A stretch of DNA of 61,967 nt, taken from positions 1 through 61,967 of the forward strand of contig JAKBFR010000001.1 of NCBI GenBank assembly GCA_021837545.1, read 5' to 3'. The DNA is from Bacillota bacterium (GTDB taxonomy: Bacteria; Bacillota_A; Clostridia; Clostridiales; Clostridiaceae). The notes beneath the pieces were generated by a model. It saw only the letters and a list, made by a program, of their open reading frames with translations, had not been told where the DNA came from and made no database searches. A program made the translations under genes and the position numbers. Of the stretch, positions 20,921-29,622 are shown piece after piece (the first letter of the stretch is position 1; each line of letters opens with the position of its first letter).

Positions 20921-21144
20921 GCTTAGCAAGTAGCAGTTAACTGTACATTACTAATTGTTAATTGTTAGCAAGTTAACGCTTTAAAATTATCAAATGTGTA
21001 AATGAAAAATATTACAAAAATTAATATCGCAAAAATTATCTTAATTTATATTAATTCATCGATTATTGGGTATAATAGAGAAGATGAATTAAAGTTTAAT
21101 ATATAGTTATAAAGAAACATAGTACATTAAATGCAGCTAATATC
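20921..21144. other. Gene-free stretch after dnaE
   Basis: AT-rich sequence with a short heptad patch around 20935-20970 (AATTGTTAATTGTTAGC). No gene, terminator or known RNA was recognised here. Confidence 0.5.
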
Positions 21145-21173
21145 TTGATTAAGAATGTATATGAACTTATAAT
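21145..21173 (+). promoter_or_regulatory. Sigma-A promoter of pfkA-pyk
   Basis: TTGATT (21145-21150), 17-bp spacer, TATAAT (21168-21173). It implies a leader of about 225 bases before pfkA. Confidence 0.6.
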
Positions 21174-21244
21174 TAGTAATATATGCGGAATAGCAAAATA
21201 AGTAGTATAATTACGAATAGATATATAATATGAAATTTTTAATA

Positions 21245-21281
21245 AAATTCTGATATTTATTTTAGAATAATATCAGAATTT
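21245..21281 (+). promoter_or_regulatory. Perfect 13-bp inverted repeat in the pfkA leader
   Basis: AAATTCTGATATT (21245-21257) and AATATCAGAATTT (21269-21281) with an 11-base loop. There is no U-tract, so it is more likely an operator or RNA-stability hairpin than a terminator. Confidence 0.6.
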
Positions 21282-21406
21282 GGTTAAATATGATTGATAA
21301 TTTATAGAAATTTATGTACAATAATTGTTGATTAATAAATTATGGTTATATTATGTACACGGGGGACTATAAGTGTCCTGTGATATTTAAGGAGGCAATA
21401 TATATT

Positions 21407-22363
21407 ATGAAAAAGATAGCTGTGTTGACAAGTGGTGGAGATGCACCAGGAATGAACGCTGCAATAAGAGCAGTAGTAAGGACTGCAATCCATAACGGGA
21501 TTGAAGTTATGGGAGTGCAAAGAGGATATAGTGGACTTATCAATGGAGAATTATTCAGCATGGATAGAAATTCTGTGTCAGATATAATTCAAAGAGGTGG
21601 AACAATATTAAGAACTGCTAGATGCCCTGAATTCAAAAATGAAGAAGTAAGAAAAAAAGCTGCGAAAATATTACAAGCCTATGGAGTGGAAGCTTTAATA
21701 GTTATTGGTGGAGACGGCTCATTTATGGGAGCAAAATTATTATCACAACTTGGAATTAAAACTATTGGTTTACCAGGAACAATTGATAATGACTTAGCTT
21801 ATACTGATTTTACTTTAGGATTTGATACAGCATTAAATACTGTTGTAGATGCCATAAATAAAATTAGAGATACCTCAACATCTCATGAAAGAGTTTCAAT
21901 TGTAGAAGTTATGGGAAGAGATTGTGGAGATTTATCTTTATATGCAGGTATCTGTGGTGGAGCAGAAGCAATCATAATTCCAGAATTAGAATTTAATAAA
22001 GATGAACTTTGCAGAACTATTTTAGAAGGTAAAAATAAAGGAAAAATGCATAACTTAATAATCCTAGCAGAAGGAATTGGTGGAGCATTTGAACTTGCAA
22101 AATATGTTGAAGAAGTAACAGGAATTGAAGCAAGAGCAACAATTTTAGGTCATATTCAAAGAGGTGGAAGCCCTTCTGCTACTGATAGAGTTTTAGCTTC
22201 AAGAATGGGAGCAAAAGCTATTGAAGTATTAATAGAAGGAAAGACTTCAAGAGTAATAGGAATTAAAGGTAACAAGATTATTGATCAAGATATAGATGAA
22301 GCTTTAGATATAGAAAGCGTTTTTGATCAAGATTTATATGATATTGCTCAAGTATTATCATAA
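21407..22363 (+). CDS. pfkA: 6-phosphofructokinase
   Basis: ATP-dependent PFK of glycolysis (fructose-6-P to fructose-1,6-bisP), 319 residues, the standard bacterial length. Motifs seen are [15 protein letters not shown] at the N-terminus, [10 protein letters not shown], the substrate and catalytic segment [31 protein letters not shown] and [17 protein letters not shown] 21407 follows AAGGAGG (21389-21395). The frame is open further upstream to 21353, but that part does not fit the family. It is followed by pyk after 136 bases, the usual clostridial glycolytic operon. Confidence 0.96.
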   Translation: MKKIAVLTSGGDAPGMNAAIRAVVRTAIHNGIEVMGVQRGYSGLINGELFSMDRNSVSDIIQRGGTILRTARCPEFKNEEVRKKAAKILQAYGVEALIVIGGDGSFMGAKLLSQLGIKTIGLPGTIDNDLAYTDFTLGFDTALNTVVDAINKIRDTSTSHERVSIVEVMGRDCGDLSLYAGICGGAEAIIIPELEFNKDELCRTILEGKNKGKMHNLIILAEGIGGAFELAKYVEEVTGIEARATILGHIQRGGSPSATDRVLASRMGAKAIEVLIEGKTSRVIGIKGNKIIDQDIDEALDIESVFDQDLYDIAQVLS

Positions 22364-22415
22364 TAATAAAGGTTATAATAATAATATAATTTATTTATAT
22401 AAAGTTTATAAATAA

Positions 22416-22472
22416 AGACACATTCGAAAAATAACAGAACAATATGCTTGTTATTTTATTTTATGTGCCTAA
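22416..22472 (+). repeat. TTAGGCACATTC-type palindrome between pfkA and pyk
   Basis: AGACACATTCGAAAAATAAC on the left, and GTTATTTTATTTTATGTGCCTA on the right. The inner ATAACA...TTGTTAT can also pair. Same family as 13651-13686. Confidence 0.65.
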
Positions 22473-22499
22473 TTAAAAAAATAGAGGAGTGTTAGTTTA

Positions 22500-23921
22500 A
22501 TGAGAAAAACTAAAATGATTTGTACTATTGGCCCAGCAAGTGAGGATATGGAAATACTAGAAAAAGTAATGTTAGCAGGAATGAATGCTTCAAGACATAA
22601 TTTTTCACATGGAGATCATGAAGAACATGGTGGAAGAATTGTAAAGGTTAAAGAATTATCAAAGAAACTTAATAGAGAAATTGCAATAATTCTTGATACT
22701 AAAGGACCAGAAATCAGAACAGGAAAGTTCGAACCAAAGAAACTTGAATTAATTAAAGGTACAGAATTTACTGTATATGCAGGAGATATGGAAGTAGTTG
22801 GAGATGCTACTAAATGTGCTGTTACATATGAAGGATTAGCTAATGATGTTAAACCAGGAAATACTATTTTAATAGATGATGGTTTAGTTGGATTAACTGT
22901 TAAATCTATTGAAGGAAACGCTATAAAGTGTGAAGTTCAAAATACTGGATTCGTTGGAACTCATAAGGGAGTTAACGTACCAGGAGTATCTATTAAATTA
23001 CCAGCTCTTACTGAAAAAGATAAATCTGATTTAATCTTTGGTTGTGAAGTTGGAGTTACTATGATCGCAGCTTCATTTATAAGAAAAGCATCTGACGTAA
23101 AAACTATTAGAGATATACTTGATGCAAATGGTGGAGAAAGAATATTAATTTGTTCTAAAATCGAAAACCAAGAAGGTGTTGATAACATCGATTCTATCTT
23201 AGAAGTTTCAGATCTTTTAATGGTAGCAAGAGGAGACTTAGGAGTTGAAATTCCAATAGAACAAGTTCCTGCAGTTCAAAAGATGATGATTCAAAAATGT
23301 AATGCTGCTGGAAAGCCAGTTGTAACTGCAACTCAAATGTTAGATTCAATGATGAGAAACCCAAGACCTACAAGAGCTGAAGTTTCAGACGTAGCTAATG
23401 CTATCTTAGATGGTACTGATGCAATCATGTTATCAGGAGAAAGTGCTAACGGAGATTATCCAGTAGAAGCTGTTGCTACAATGGCTAAAATTGCAGAAGA
23501 AACTGAAAAACAATTAACTTATACAGTTGCTGTTTCGAATGCTAAAACTCATACACCAGCTATATCAGGAGTAATTTCAAGAGCAGCATGTAATGCAGCT
23601 AGTGAATTACAAGCAGATGCTATTATATCATCAACTCAAACTGGAGCTACTGCAAGAAGAATTTCTCAATGTAGACCAGAATGTCCAATTATAGCTGTTA
23701 CTTCTGATTCAGTAGTTGCTAAACAATTAGCATTCTCATGGGGTGTATATCCAATAGTTGCTGATAAGATGGTATCAACTGATGAAATGTTAGAAAAATC
23801 AGTTGAAACTGCTAAAGTATATGAATATGTTAAATCAGGAGATACAGTTGTATTAGCAGCTGGAGTACCTGTTAATGAAATTGGAGCAACAAACCTATTA
23901 AAAGTTAGCGTTGTAAAATAA
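22500..23921 (+). CDS. pyk: Pyruvate kinase
   Basis: Converts PEP and ADP to pyruvate and ATP, 473 residues. Motifs are KMICTIGPAS, NASRHNFSHGDHEEH, ILDTKGPEIRTG, the catalytic-lysine segment ICSKIENQEGVDN, MVARGDLGVEIP and the signature TRAEVSDVANAILDGTDAIMLSGE. It lacks the extra C-terminal PEP-utiliser domain found in Bacillus pyruvate kinase, as is normal for many clostridia. The start follows GAGGAGTG. Codon use is noticeably richer in optimal codons (GTT, GCT, ATC) than neighbours, consistent with high expression. A terminator follows at 23943-23980. Confidence 0.96.
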   Translation: MRKTKMICTIGPASEDMEILEKVMLAGMNASRHNFSHGDHEEHGGRIVKVKELSKKLNREIAIILDTKGPEIRTGKFEPKKLELIKGTEFTVYAGDMEVVGDATKCAVTYEGLANDVKPGNTILIDDGLVGLTVKSIEGNAIKCEVQNTGFVGTHKGVNVPGVSIKLPALTEKDKSDLIFGCEVGVTMIAASFIRKASDVKTIRDILDANGGERILICSKIENQEGVDNIDSILEVSDLLMVARGDLGVEIPIEQVPAVQKMMIQKCNAAGKPVVTATQMLDSMMRNPRPTRAEVSDVANAILDGTDAIMLSGESANGDYPVEAVATMAKIAEETEKQLTYTVAVSNAKTHTPAISGVISRAACNAASELQADAIISSTQTGATARRISQCRPECPIIAVTSDSVVAKQLAFSWGVYPIVADKMVSTDEMLEKSVETAKVYEYVKSGDTVVLAAGVPVNEIGATNLLKVSVVK

Positions 23922-23942
23922 GATTTAAAACATAATACATAT

Positions 23943-23980
23943 AGAGACTTTGGTAATTATTTTACTGAAGTCTCTTTTTT
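23943..23980 (+). terminator. Rho-independent terminator after pyk
   Basis: AGAGACTT / AAGTCTCT stem followed by TTTTT. Confidence 0.85.
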
Positions 23981-24197
23981 ATAGTTAAGTATATTCGAAA
24001 ATTATATGATTTGAAATTTTGAATGATAGTTAGAAAAATTAATAATATTCAGTGTCTAATATGAGTAAGCGAGCATTAAAATTGATAATTAAAGATTCTA
24101 GATTAAGCTGGGTTTATATATTTTATTGTAAAAGAATAAAAAAGTTAACAAAAAATTAACATTTATATAGGTAATATTTAATATATAATGTATATTA

Positions 24198-24226
24198 TTG
24201 ATTTGAAAAAGAAATAATTATATAAT
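24198..24226 (+). promoter_or_regulatory. Sigma-A promoter of a short promoter-terminator unit
   Basis: TTGATT (24198-24203), exactly 17 bp, TATAAT (24221-24226). Transcription would start near 24233, only ~30 bases before a terminator hairpin. Confidence 0.6.
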
Positions 24227-24240
24227 GACTATGGAATTAA

Positions 24241-24306
24241 ATGGCAACTGATTCTGTATTAGCACCGAAAGGTGCTCTTTTTTTGAATAGGACTAAGGGA
24301 GATTAA
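24241..24306 (+). CDS. Possible 21-residue leader peptide
   Basis: The frame ATG GCA ACT GAT ... GAT TAA would encode MATDSVLAPKGALFLNRTKG plus a final D. It starts about 8 bases after the predicted start of transcription of the 24198-24226 promoter and reads straight through the terminator hairpin at 24261-24284. The ribosome binding site is poor (TATGGAA). It could be a leader peptide, or the RNA could be a ~50-base sRNA and the frame chance. I do not recognise the peptide. Confidence 0.25.
   Translation: MATDSVLAPKGALFLNRTKGD
24261..24284 (+). terminator. Strong rho-independent terminator / attenuator
   Basis: AGCACC-GAAA-GGTGCT hairpin with GNRA-type GAAA loop, followed by CTTTTTTT. It lies between a good promoter and rlmD. 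Confidence 0.8.
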
Positions 24307-24396
24307 AAAAATAACAAGTTAGTATGCTAGTATATATTGATTCACGCAAAATATACATCGTATCGTTGACTTGCTATTTTAATTCATATCCCTAAA
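24293..24396 (+). repeat. TTAGGCACATTC-family palindrome upstream of rlmD
   Basis: Left end CTAAGGGAGATTAAA with AAATAACAAGTTAGTATGC; right end GACTTGCTATTTTAATTC with ATATCCCTAAA. The ends are inverted copies of each other. It is a longer, diverged member of the family at 22416 and 57497. Confidence 0.55.
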
Positions 24397-24418
24397 TTTT
24401 AACGAAGGACGTGTGTGC

Positions 24419-25786
24419 GTGTTAGAAAATAATAAAGAATATATTGTGAAGATTGAATCCTTAGGTTATGAAGGTGAAGGTGTTGCTAAAATAGATAGAT
24501 ATCCAATATTTATACCAGGAGCATTGAAGGGTGAAACAGTAAAAACAGAGATAATTAAGGCTAAGAAAAAGTATGCTTATGGTAAGCTTATAGAAATAAT
24601 AGAAAAATCAAATGAAAGAAAAGAACCTGAATGTGATAATTATAAAAAGTGCGGTGGCTGCACGTTGATGCATTTAAGTTATGAAGGACAACTAGATTTT
24701 AAGTTTGATAGAGTAAAAGATTGTGTAAAGAAAATTGCAGGGTTAGATGAAAAAATCGTAAAATATCCACTGGGAATGGATACAGGATATAGATATAGAA
24801 ATAAAGTTATATATTCTGTTGGATTAGTAGAAGATAAACTTGCAATAGGCTTTTTTAGTGAAAAAACTCATGAAATAATTAATATGGACACTTGCCTACT
24901 TCAAGATGAGGAAGCTGATAAAATTGTAAGAGTTATAAGAGATTGGATGGAAAAGTATTCAATAATACCAGCTAAACAAGATGGGTTGTTTTATGAGCAA
25001 GGGTTAATTAGAAACATAATGATCAGAAAAGGATTTAAGACTAAAGAAGTTATGGTTGTATTAGTTACCAATGATAAAGAAATCCCTCATAAAGAGGAAT
25101 TAATAAATCAATTTACTAAAGAAGTTATTAATTTAAAAAGTGTAATTCAAAATATAAATTCGAAAGATACTAATTTAGTTCTTGGAGATAAATGTGTTAC
25201 TTTATGGGGATCAGATTATATATGTGATTACATAGGTCAATATAAGTTTAATATGTCTCCATTATCCTTTTTTCAAGTAAACCCAATGCAAACAGAAGTC
25301 CTTTATAATAAGGTATTAGAATATGCTAATTTAAGTGGAAATGAGATTGTATTTGATGCTTATTCTGGTACAGGTACAATAACATTATTTTTATCTCAAA
25401 ATGCTAAAAGAGTTTATGGCGTAGAAATTATAGAGCAAGCGATTGAAAATGCAAAAGTTAATGCTGAGCAAAATAAAATAACTAATTCTGAATTTTATGT
25501 AGGTAAATCAGAAGAGGTAATTCCTCAATTAATAGAAGATGGAATTAAGCCAGATGTAATAGTTGTAGATCCACCAAGAAAAGGCTGTGATATTAAATTA
25601 CTAGATGCAATAGGAGAAGCGAAGCCAGAAAGAGTAGTATATGTATCTTGTGATCCTAGTACTTTAGCGAGGGATTTAAAGCATTTGAATGGGTTAGGAT
25701 ATGAGACGCTAGAAGTACAACCTGTTGATATGTTTCCTATGACAAAACATGTGGAGAATGTTGTAAAATTGGTAAAGAAAAATTAA
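24419..25786 (+). CDS. 23S rRNA (uracil-C5)-methyltransferase, RlmD/TrmA family
   Basis: About 455 residues. An N-terminal TRAM domain ([20 protein letters not shown]) and the iron-sulfur cysteines ([11 protein letters not shown], with a further Cys in MDTCLLQ) precede an AdoMet methyltransferase domain: [37 protein letters not shown] and the catalytic-cysteine signature [14 protein letters not shown]. It methylates uridine C5 in rRNA (RlmD/RlmCD) or tRNA, and which site cannot be read from sequence. GTG 24419 is preferred because AAGGA lies 9 bases upstream, while the in-frame GTG at 24413 is too close. A terminator follows. Confidence 0.9.
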   Translation: MLENNKEYIVKIESLGYEGEGVAKIDRYPIFIPGALKGETVKTEIIKAKKKYAYGKLIEIIEKSNERKEPECDNYKKCGGCTLMHLSYEGQLDFKFDRVKDCVKKIAGLDEKIVKYPLGMDTGYRYRNKVIYSVGLVEDKLAIGFFSEKTHEIINMDTCLLQDEEADKIVRVIRDWMEKYSIIPAKQDGLFYEQGLIRNIMIRKGFKTKEVMVVLVTNDKEIPHKEELINQFTKEVINLKSVIQNINSKDTNLVLGDKCVTLWGSDYICDYIGQYKFNMSPLSFFQVNPMQTEVLYNKVLEYANLSGNEIVFDAYSGTGTITLFLSQNAKRVYGVEIIEQAIENAKVNAEQNKITNSEFYVGKSEEVIPQLIEDGIKPDVIVVDPPRKGCDIKLLDAIGEAKPERVVYVSCDPSTLARDLKHLNGLGYETLEVQPVDMFPMTKHVENVVKLVKKN

Positions 25787-25795
25787 AGAAAAATT

Positions 25796-25844
25796 AAAAG
25801 GATTAGGCTGAAAAAATATTTCGGTTTAATCCTTTTATTTTTTT
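25796..25844 (+). terminator. Rho-independent terminator after rlmD
   Basis: AAAAGGATTA / TAATCCTTTT stem followed by ATTTTTTT. Confidence 0.8.
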
Positions 25845-26043
25845 AATATCATTTTTCAAGAAATACTTAATTAATCCCAAAACTAAAAGTTATAACATTA
25901 AACATTAAAAGATATAGACAAAAGTTGCATTTGTATGATAATCTAGAATTATAAAGTTGTTAATAATTAAAGGTAATTTTGATATTAAATTAATATGAAA
26001 TTTAATCAAGAAGATAATAAAAAATATTGTTAGGAGGATGGAA

Positions 26044-27486
26044 ATGTATTTTAAAGAAAAACATGGTTTCCAAAAAGATTTTCTATGGGGAAGCGCATCT
26101 GCGGCCTATCAAGTAGAAGGTGCTGCTGAAGAGGAAGGAAAAGGAAGAAGTAATTGGGATGAATTTGTAAGGATTCCTGGGAAAACATTTAAATCTACAA
26201 CAGGTGATGTAGCAGTTGATCATTATCATCGTTTTAAAGAAGATATTGCTTTAATGGCAGAAATGGGGTTAAAGACTTATAGATTTTCAATTTCTTGGCC
26301 AAGAATTTATCCAAATGGAAAAGGTGAAGTTAATGAGAAGGGATTACAATTCTACGATGATGTAATTGATGAATGTTTAAAATATGGAATTGAACCAATG
26401 GTTACAATCTATCATTGGGATTTACCACAAGCGCTGCAAGAAGAATATAATGGGTGGGAAAGTAGAAATATAATTGATGATTATGAAAATTATGCAATAA
26501 CTTTATTTGAACGTTATAAAGATAAAGTTAAGTACTGGATAACTCTAAATGAACAAAATATATTTACAGCCCATGGATGGATGATGGCAACACACCCACC
26601 AGGTAAGAAGAATGATTCAAAGATGTTCTATCAAGTGAATCATCATGCAAACATAGCTCATGCTAAGGCAGTACTTGCATTTAGAAAAATAGTTCCAAAT
26701 GGTAAGATAGGTGCAAGTTTTGCATTCGGACCATCTTATCCAATTGATTGTTCTCCAATAAACAATATGGCAAAGGCAGATTATGATGATTTACAATCAT
26801 TCTGGTGGATGGATGTTTACGCATATGGACGTTATCCAAAAGCAGCATTTAAATATTTAGAATCACAAGGCGTTGCACCAAAGTTTGAAGATGGGGATGC
26901 AGAACTTATGAAGGCAGCAGCTCAAGTTGACTTTATGGGAGTAAATTACTATCAAACAGCAGTTGTTGAATACAATCCAATAGATGGGGTTGGAATGGCT
27001 GAAATGAATACTACAGGTAAAAAAGGTACAGCACAAGTTAGTGGAACACCAGGATTATACAAAAACCCACCAAATCCATATTTAAAAACTACAGATTGGG
27101 ATTGGACTATAGATCCTATGGGTATAAGAATGTGCTGTAGAATTATCACAAGTAGATATGACTTACCAATAGTTATTTCTGAAAATGGGTTAGGAGCATT
27201 TGATAAGAAGACTGAAGATAATAAGATTCATGATGATTATCGCACTGCATACCTAAAGGCACATATAGAAGAATTAAAGGAAGCTGTTAATGAAGGCTGT
27301 GAAGTACTTGCATACTGTACATGGTCAATAACAGACCTATTAAGCTGGTTAAATGGATATCAAAAGCGTTATGGTTTCATTTATGTAGATCGTGAAGAAG
27401 AAGAAGGAGCATCAATGAATCGTTATAAGAAAGATAGCTTCTATTGGTATCAAAATGTAATAAAGACTAATGGTGAAGAACTATAG
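26044..27486 (+). CDS. GH1 beta-glucosidase / 6-phospho-beta-glucosidase
   Basis: A 480-residue glycoside hydrolase family 1 enzyme. The N-terminal signature FLWGSASAAYQVEGAA, acid/base glutamate in TLNEQN and nucleophile glutamate in VISENGLGAFD are intact. The C-terminal segment LLSWLNGYQKRYGFIYVDR, then RYKKDSFYWY, resembles enzymes annotated as 6-phospho-beta-glucosidases, but no PTS genes are adjacent, so phospho- versus free-sugar specificity stays open. ATG 26044 is used because AGGAGG (26032-26037) abuts an earlier ATG at 26038. The gene is monocistronic, with terminators on both sides. Confidence 0.88.
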   Translation: MYFKEKHGFQKDFLWGSASAAYQVEGAAEEEGKGRSNWDEFVRIPGKTFKSTTGDVAVDHYHRFKEDIALMAEMGLKTYRFSISWPRIYPNGKGEVNEKGLQFYDDVIDECLKYGIEPMVTIYHWDLPQALQEEYNGWESRNIIDDYENYAITLFERYKDKVKYWITLNEQNIFTAHGWMMATHPPGKKNDSKMFYQVNHHANIAHAKAVLAFRKIVPNGKIGASFAFGPSYPIDCSPINNMAKADYDDLQSFWWMDVYAYGRYPKAAFKYLESQGVAPKFEDGDAELMKAAAQVDFMGVNYYQTAVVEYNPIDGVGMAEMNTTGKKGTAQVSGTPGLYKNPPNPYLKTTDWDWTIDPMGIRMCCRIITSRYDLPIVISENGLGAFDKKTEDNKIHDDYRTAYLKAHIEELKEAVNEGCEVLAYCTWSITDLLSWLNGYQKRYGFIYVDREEEEGASMNRYKKDSFYWYQNVIKTNGEEL

Positions 27487-27500
27487 TTTCAAGATAAATT

Positions 27501-27545
27501 AAAGGGGTCATTGATATTTTTATCAATGCCCTCTTTAAATTTTCT
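27501..27545 (+). terminator. Terminator after the GH1 gene
   Basis: AAAGGGGTCATTGATA / TATCAATGCCCTCTTT stem with TTTT loop, then AAATTTT. Confidence 0.75.
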
Positions 27546-27608
27546 AATGTATAAAAGTTGTAAAACCTCTTGAGTATGTAGTAGAATGTTTTTTATTATA
27601 AATAAATT

Positions 27609-27637
27609 GAATATTTAAATTAGTTATGAGCAAAATA
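27609..27637 (+). promoter_or_regulatory. Sigma-G-like promoter of the DUF1657 gene
   Basis: GAATA (27609-27613), 17 bp, CAAAATA (27631-27637), close to the forespore sigma-G pattern GNATR-N17/18-CATNNTA. The ribosome binding site AAGGAGG follows. Confidence 0.45.
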
Positions 27638-27672
27638 AACTTGTAATAAAAAAATATTAAGGAGGAATTTTT

Positions 27673-27876
27673 ATGCCAACAGGAAACAAACTTGAAACAG
27701 CACTAGCTAGTGCTAAAGGATTAGCTTCTGATATGAAGACATTTTCTTTAGACACAGATAATCAAGAGGCAAAACAAATGTTTAATCAACTTTCAAACAC
27801 AATGGACAATGTAGCACAAACGATTCAATCAAGATTTGACTTTGTAAAGCAAGAAGAACCTCAATATAATAAATAA
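27673..27876 (+). CDS. DUF1657 small protein (spore-associated family)
   Basis: A 67-residue, soluble, helix-rich protein (MPTGNKLETALASAKGLASD, QMFNQLSNTMDNVAQTIQSR). The pattern TALASAKGxxSDMKTFSLDTDNQEAK matches DUF1657. In Bacillus and Clostridium this family occurs with SpoVA proteins and with DUF421 proteins, and a DUF1657-DUF421 combination (2Duf) has been tied to spore heat resistance and inner-membrane properties. Here a DUF421 gene lies close by on the opposite strand. A sigma-G-like promoter and a strong AAGGAGG site precede it. The function of this copy is inferred only. Confidence 0.8.
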   Translation: MPTGNKLETALASAKGLASDMKTFSLDTDNQEAKQMFNQLSNTMDNVAQTIQSRFDFVKQEEPQYNK

Positions 27877-27933
27877 TTAATATACTCCTATATCTGGATG
27901 AGTTTATACTTTACAGATATGGGAGTATATTAA
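27877..27933. terminator. Long symmetric hairpin between convergent DUF1657 and DUF4363 genes
   Basis: TTAATATACTCC(T)ATATCTG pairs with CAGATAT(G)GGAGTATATTAA, a ~20-bp stem beginning directly after the DUF1657 stop. It probably terminates transcription from both directions. Confidence 0.65.
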
Positions 27934-28003
27934 TATGTAATATAATTTTAAGATTTTTTGGAATTATTAAATTGTGTATTAATTTCATAAATAAACTTTA
28001 AAT

Positions 28004-28372
28004 TTAATTTGATAACTCCTTCCAATGATCGTATGCTTCGTTTAATTCAGCAAATGAACTTGATTTATCCTTTGCCATAATTGTACCTCGAATACGAGCT
28101 ATATTTGTACTAAATGAATTTATTTCATCTCTTTCTGAACTAAATTGAATTCTTTTAACTATTTTTTCCCAAGTGTTTGATAAATTTTCTGTTTTAATAT
28201 TGGCCTCTTCCCAATTTTCTGAATCTATGTCCTGAATGATTAACTGTATTGACTCAGGGATATTATCATCTTTTCCTAGAGGATGTTTTAAAATATTACC
28301 ACTAAACATAATTAATACAAATAAAATTAAAGTTACTATTGGAATGATAATAACTAAAAATTTTCTCATCAT
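28004..28372 (-). CDS. DUF4363 family protein
   Basis: A 122-residue protein with an N-terminal membrane anchor or signal (residues ~4-25, FLVIIIPIVTLILFVLIMFS). A predicted helical exterior domain follows, rich in Trp/Glu (DSENWEEANIKTENLSNTWE, ending AYDHWKELSN). This matches DUF4363, small membrane-attached proteins that accompany DUF421 and DUF1657 genes in clostridia. It is downstream of the DUF421 gene on the same strand (89-base gap) and likely in its operon. The start has GTGGGTGA upstream, and a second ATG directly follows, so the start may be one codon later. Confidence 0.7.
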   Translation of the reverse strand: MMRKFLVIIIPIVTLILFVLIMFSGNILKHPLGKDDNIPESIQLIIQDIDSENWEEANIKTENLSNTWEKIVKRIQFSSERDEINSFSTNIARIRGTIMAKDKSSSFAELNEAYDHWKELSN

Positions 28373-28461
28373 ATTTCACCCACTTTTAATTAATTATATA
28401 TATTGCAAAAATAATTTTTCATTTTAAATTTAAGAGATTCTGTAATTGTAATTATTAATTG

Positions 28462-29190
28462 TTAATACGGTCCTTTAAAATCACCGATATCAGTTATTTT
28501 TATAATATGATCATCATATTTATCCACATATAAAGAGCCGGAAGGGGTCAATGTTGCAAGAAATACTTCTGAAATATTCTTAATTTCATGCATTTTTAGC
28601 TGATCCATAATCCAGCTTTCAGTTTTATTAAGTTGTTTCAAATTTTGATCTATAAGGATTCCATCGTAAATAAGTTCTGTACTTATACCCGTTGGTGCTT
28701 TAAGAATACTCATATCCTTAGGTGTTAAAGGCTCATATTCTGGCTTTTTAAGTACGGATAATTGACCATTTGGTTCAATTATTGCAAAATCCACTTGTGA
28801 CAAGTCAAACACATCTTTATTTCTTAATAATGCCATAATATCAGATACTTTGTACTTCATTTTCCGCAATGCATTTTCCATTATTTTGCCATTCATAATA
28901 ACAATTGTAGGCTCTCCATCTATGTATTTTGAAGCATATCTCCATTTTAAAGTGATATATTCCATTATATATCCGAGCATAGCCCAAGTTAAAAGGCCTA
29001 CAAAGTGAGGCCAAGCTCTACTGGATAAGTCCGTAGTAAGACTTGCAGCAATAGATCCAATTGTTATTCCAAGCACATAATCGAAAAAACTTAATTGACT
29101 AATTTGTTGCTTGCCTAATATCTTTGCAAAAATAAGTAAAGAAAAGAATCCAATAATAGAGCGCACAAAAACTACTAATCCTTCATTCAA
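28462..29190 (-). CDS. DUF421 (YetF/YdfS-type) membrane protein
   Basis: About 242 residues. Three N-terminal membrane helices (VVFVRSIIGFFSLLIFAKIL, then FDYVLGITIGSIAASL, then the LLTWAMLGYIMEYI helix) precede a soluble DUF421 domain (GEPTIVIMNGKIMENALRKM, FAIIEPNGQLSVLKK). YetF-like proteins appear in spore membranes in Bacillus. I prefer TTG 29190 as the start: AGGAGGT lies 8 bases upstream, whereas ATG at 29208 would put that site inside the gene. A sigma-G-like promoter lies at 29232-29260. Together with DUF1657 and DUF4363 it forms a spore-type cluster without spoVA genes. Confidence 0.85.
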   Translation of the reverse strand: MNEGLVVFVRSIIGFFSLLIFAKILGKQQISQLSFFDYVLGITIGSIAASLTTDLSSRAWPHFVGLLTWAMLGYIMEYITLKWRYASKYIDGEPTIVIMNGKIMENALRKMKYKVSDIMALLRNKDVFDLSQVDFAIIEPNGQLSVLKKPEYEPLTPKDMSILKAPTGISTELIYDGILIDQNLKQLNKTESWIMDQLKMHEIKNISEVFLATLTPSGSLYVDKYDDHIIKITDIGDFKGPY

Positions 29191-29231
29191 TTTTTTATAC
29201 CTCCTCATCTTAAATATCCATAATATATAGT

Positions 29232-29260
29232 TATTATTTAACTTAAATCAAATTTTATAC
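29232..29260 (-). promoter_or_regulatory. Sigma-G-like promoter of DUF421-DUF4363
   Basis: On the minus strand: GTATA, 17 bp, AATAATA, six of seven matches to the sigma-G -10 CATNNTA. The distance to the DUF421 start is ~40 bases. Confidence 0.4.
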
Positions 29261-29622
29261 TATATATAATTTACGACAGATGGAGTATTTAATTTTAAAC
29301 AAAGAAGAATAAGATAATATAAACATTAATAATAATTTTTATTAAAGAAAATAAATAATTAGATGAAGGTATATATAATTCAATTTAAGCTAGGCGAATA
29401 GGACTTTGAAACAATATAACTAATTATATTATTGTGAAAATACATATTAAAATATGGTTTTCGATTAACAAATATTATGGTATTATATTTTTAGAAGAAA
29501 TTTGAAGAATATGAGGGAAATTTTGAATTATTACTATTATATTAGGTGAAATAAGTAAAATGCTAAATAAAAGAATTAGCATTTGTATTGATTAATGCAC
29601 ACATATTAAAAGGAGGACAAAC
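29261..29622. other. Gene-free stretch upstream of motA
   Basis: AT-rich. It contains one clear hairpin, AAATGCTAA (29558-29566) / TTAGCATTT (29576-29584), 27 bases before the motA ribosome binding site. I searched for a sigma-D (TAAA-N15-GCCGATAA) motility promoter and did not find a convincing one. Confidence 0.5.

Noticed and set aside
29550..29610. Sigma-D (motility) promoter before motA
   Set aside because: TAAA-like tetramers occur, but none is followed at 15 bases by GCCGATAA or a close variant.
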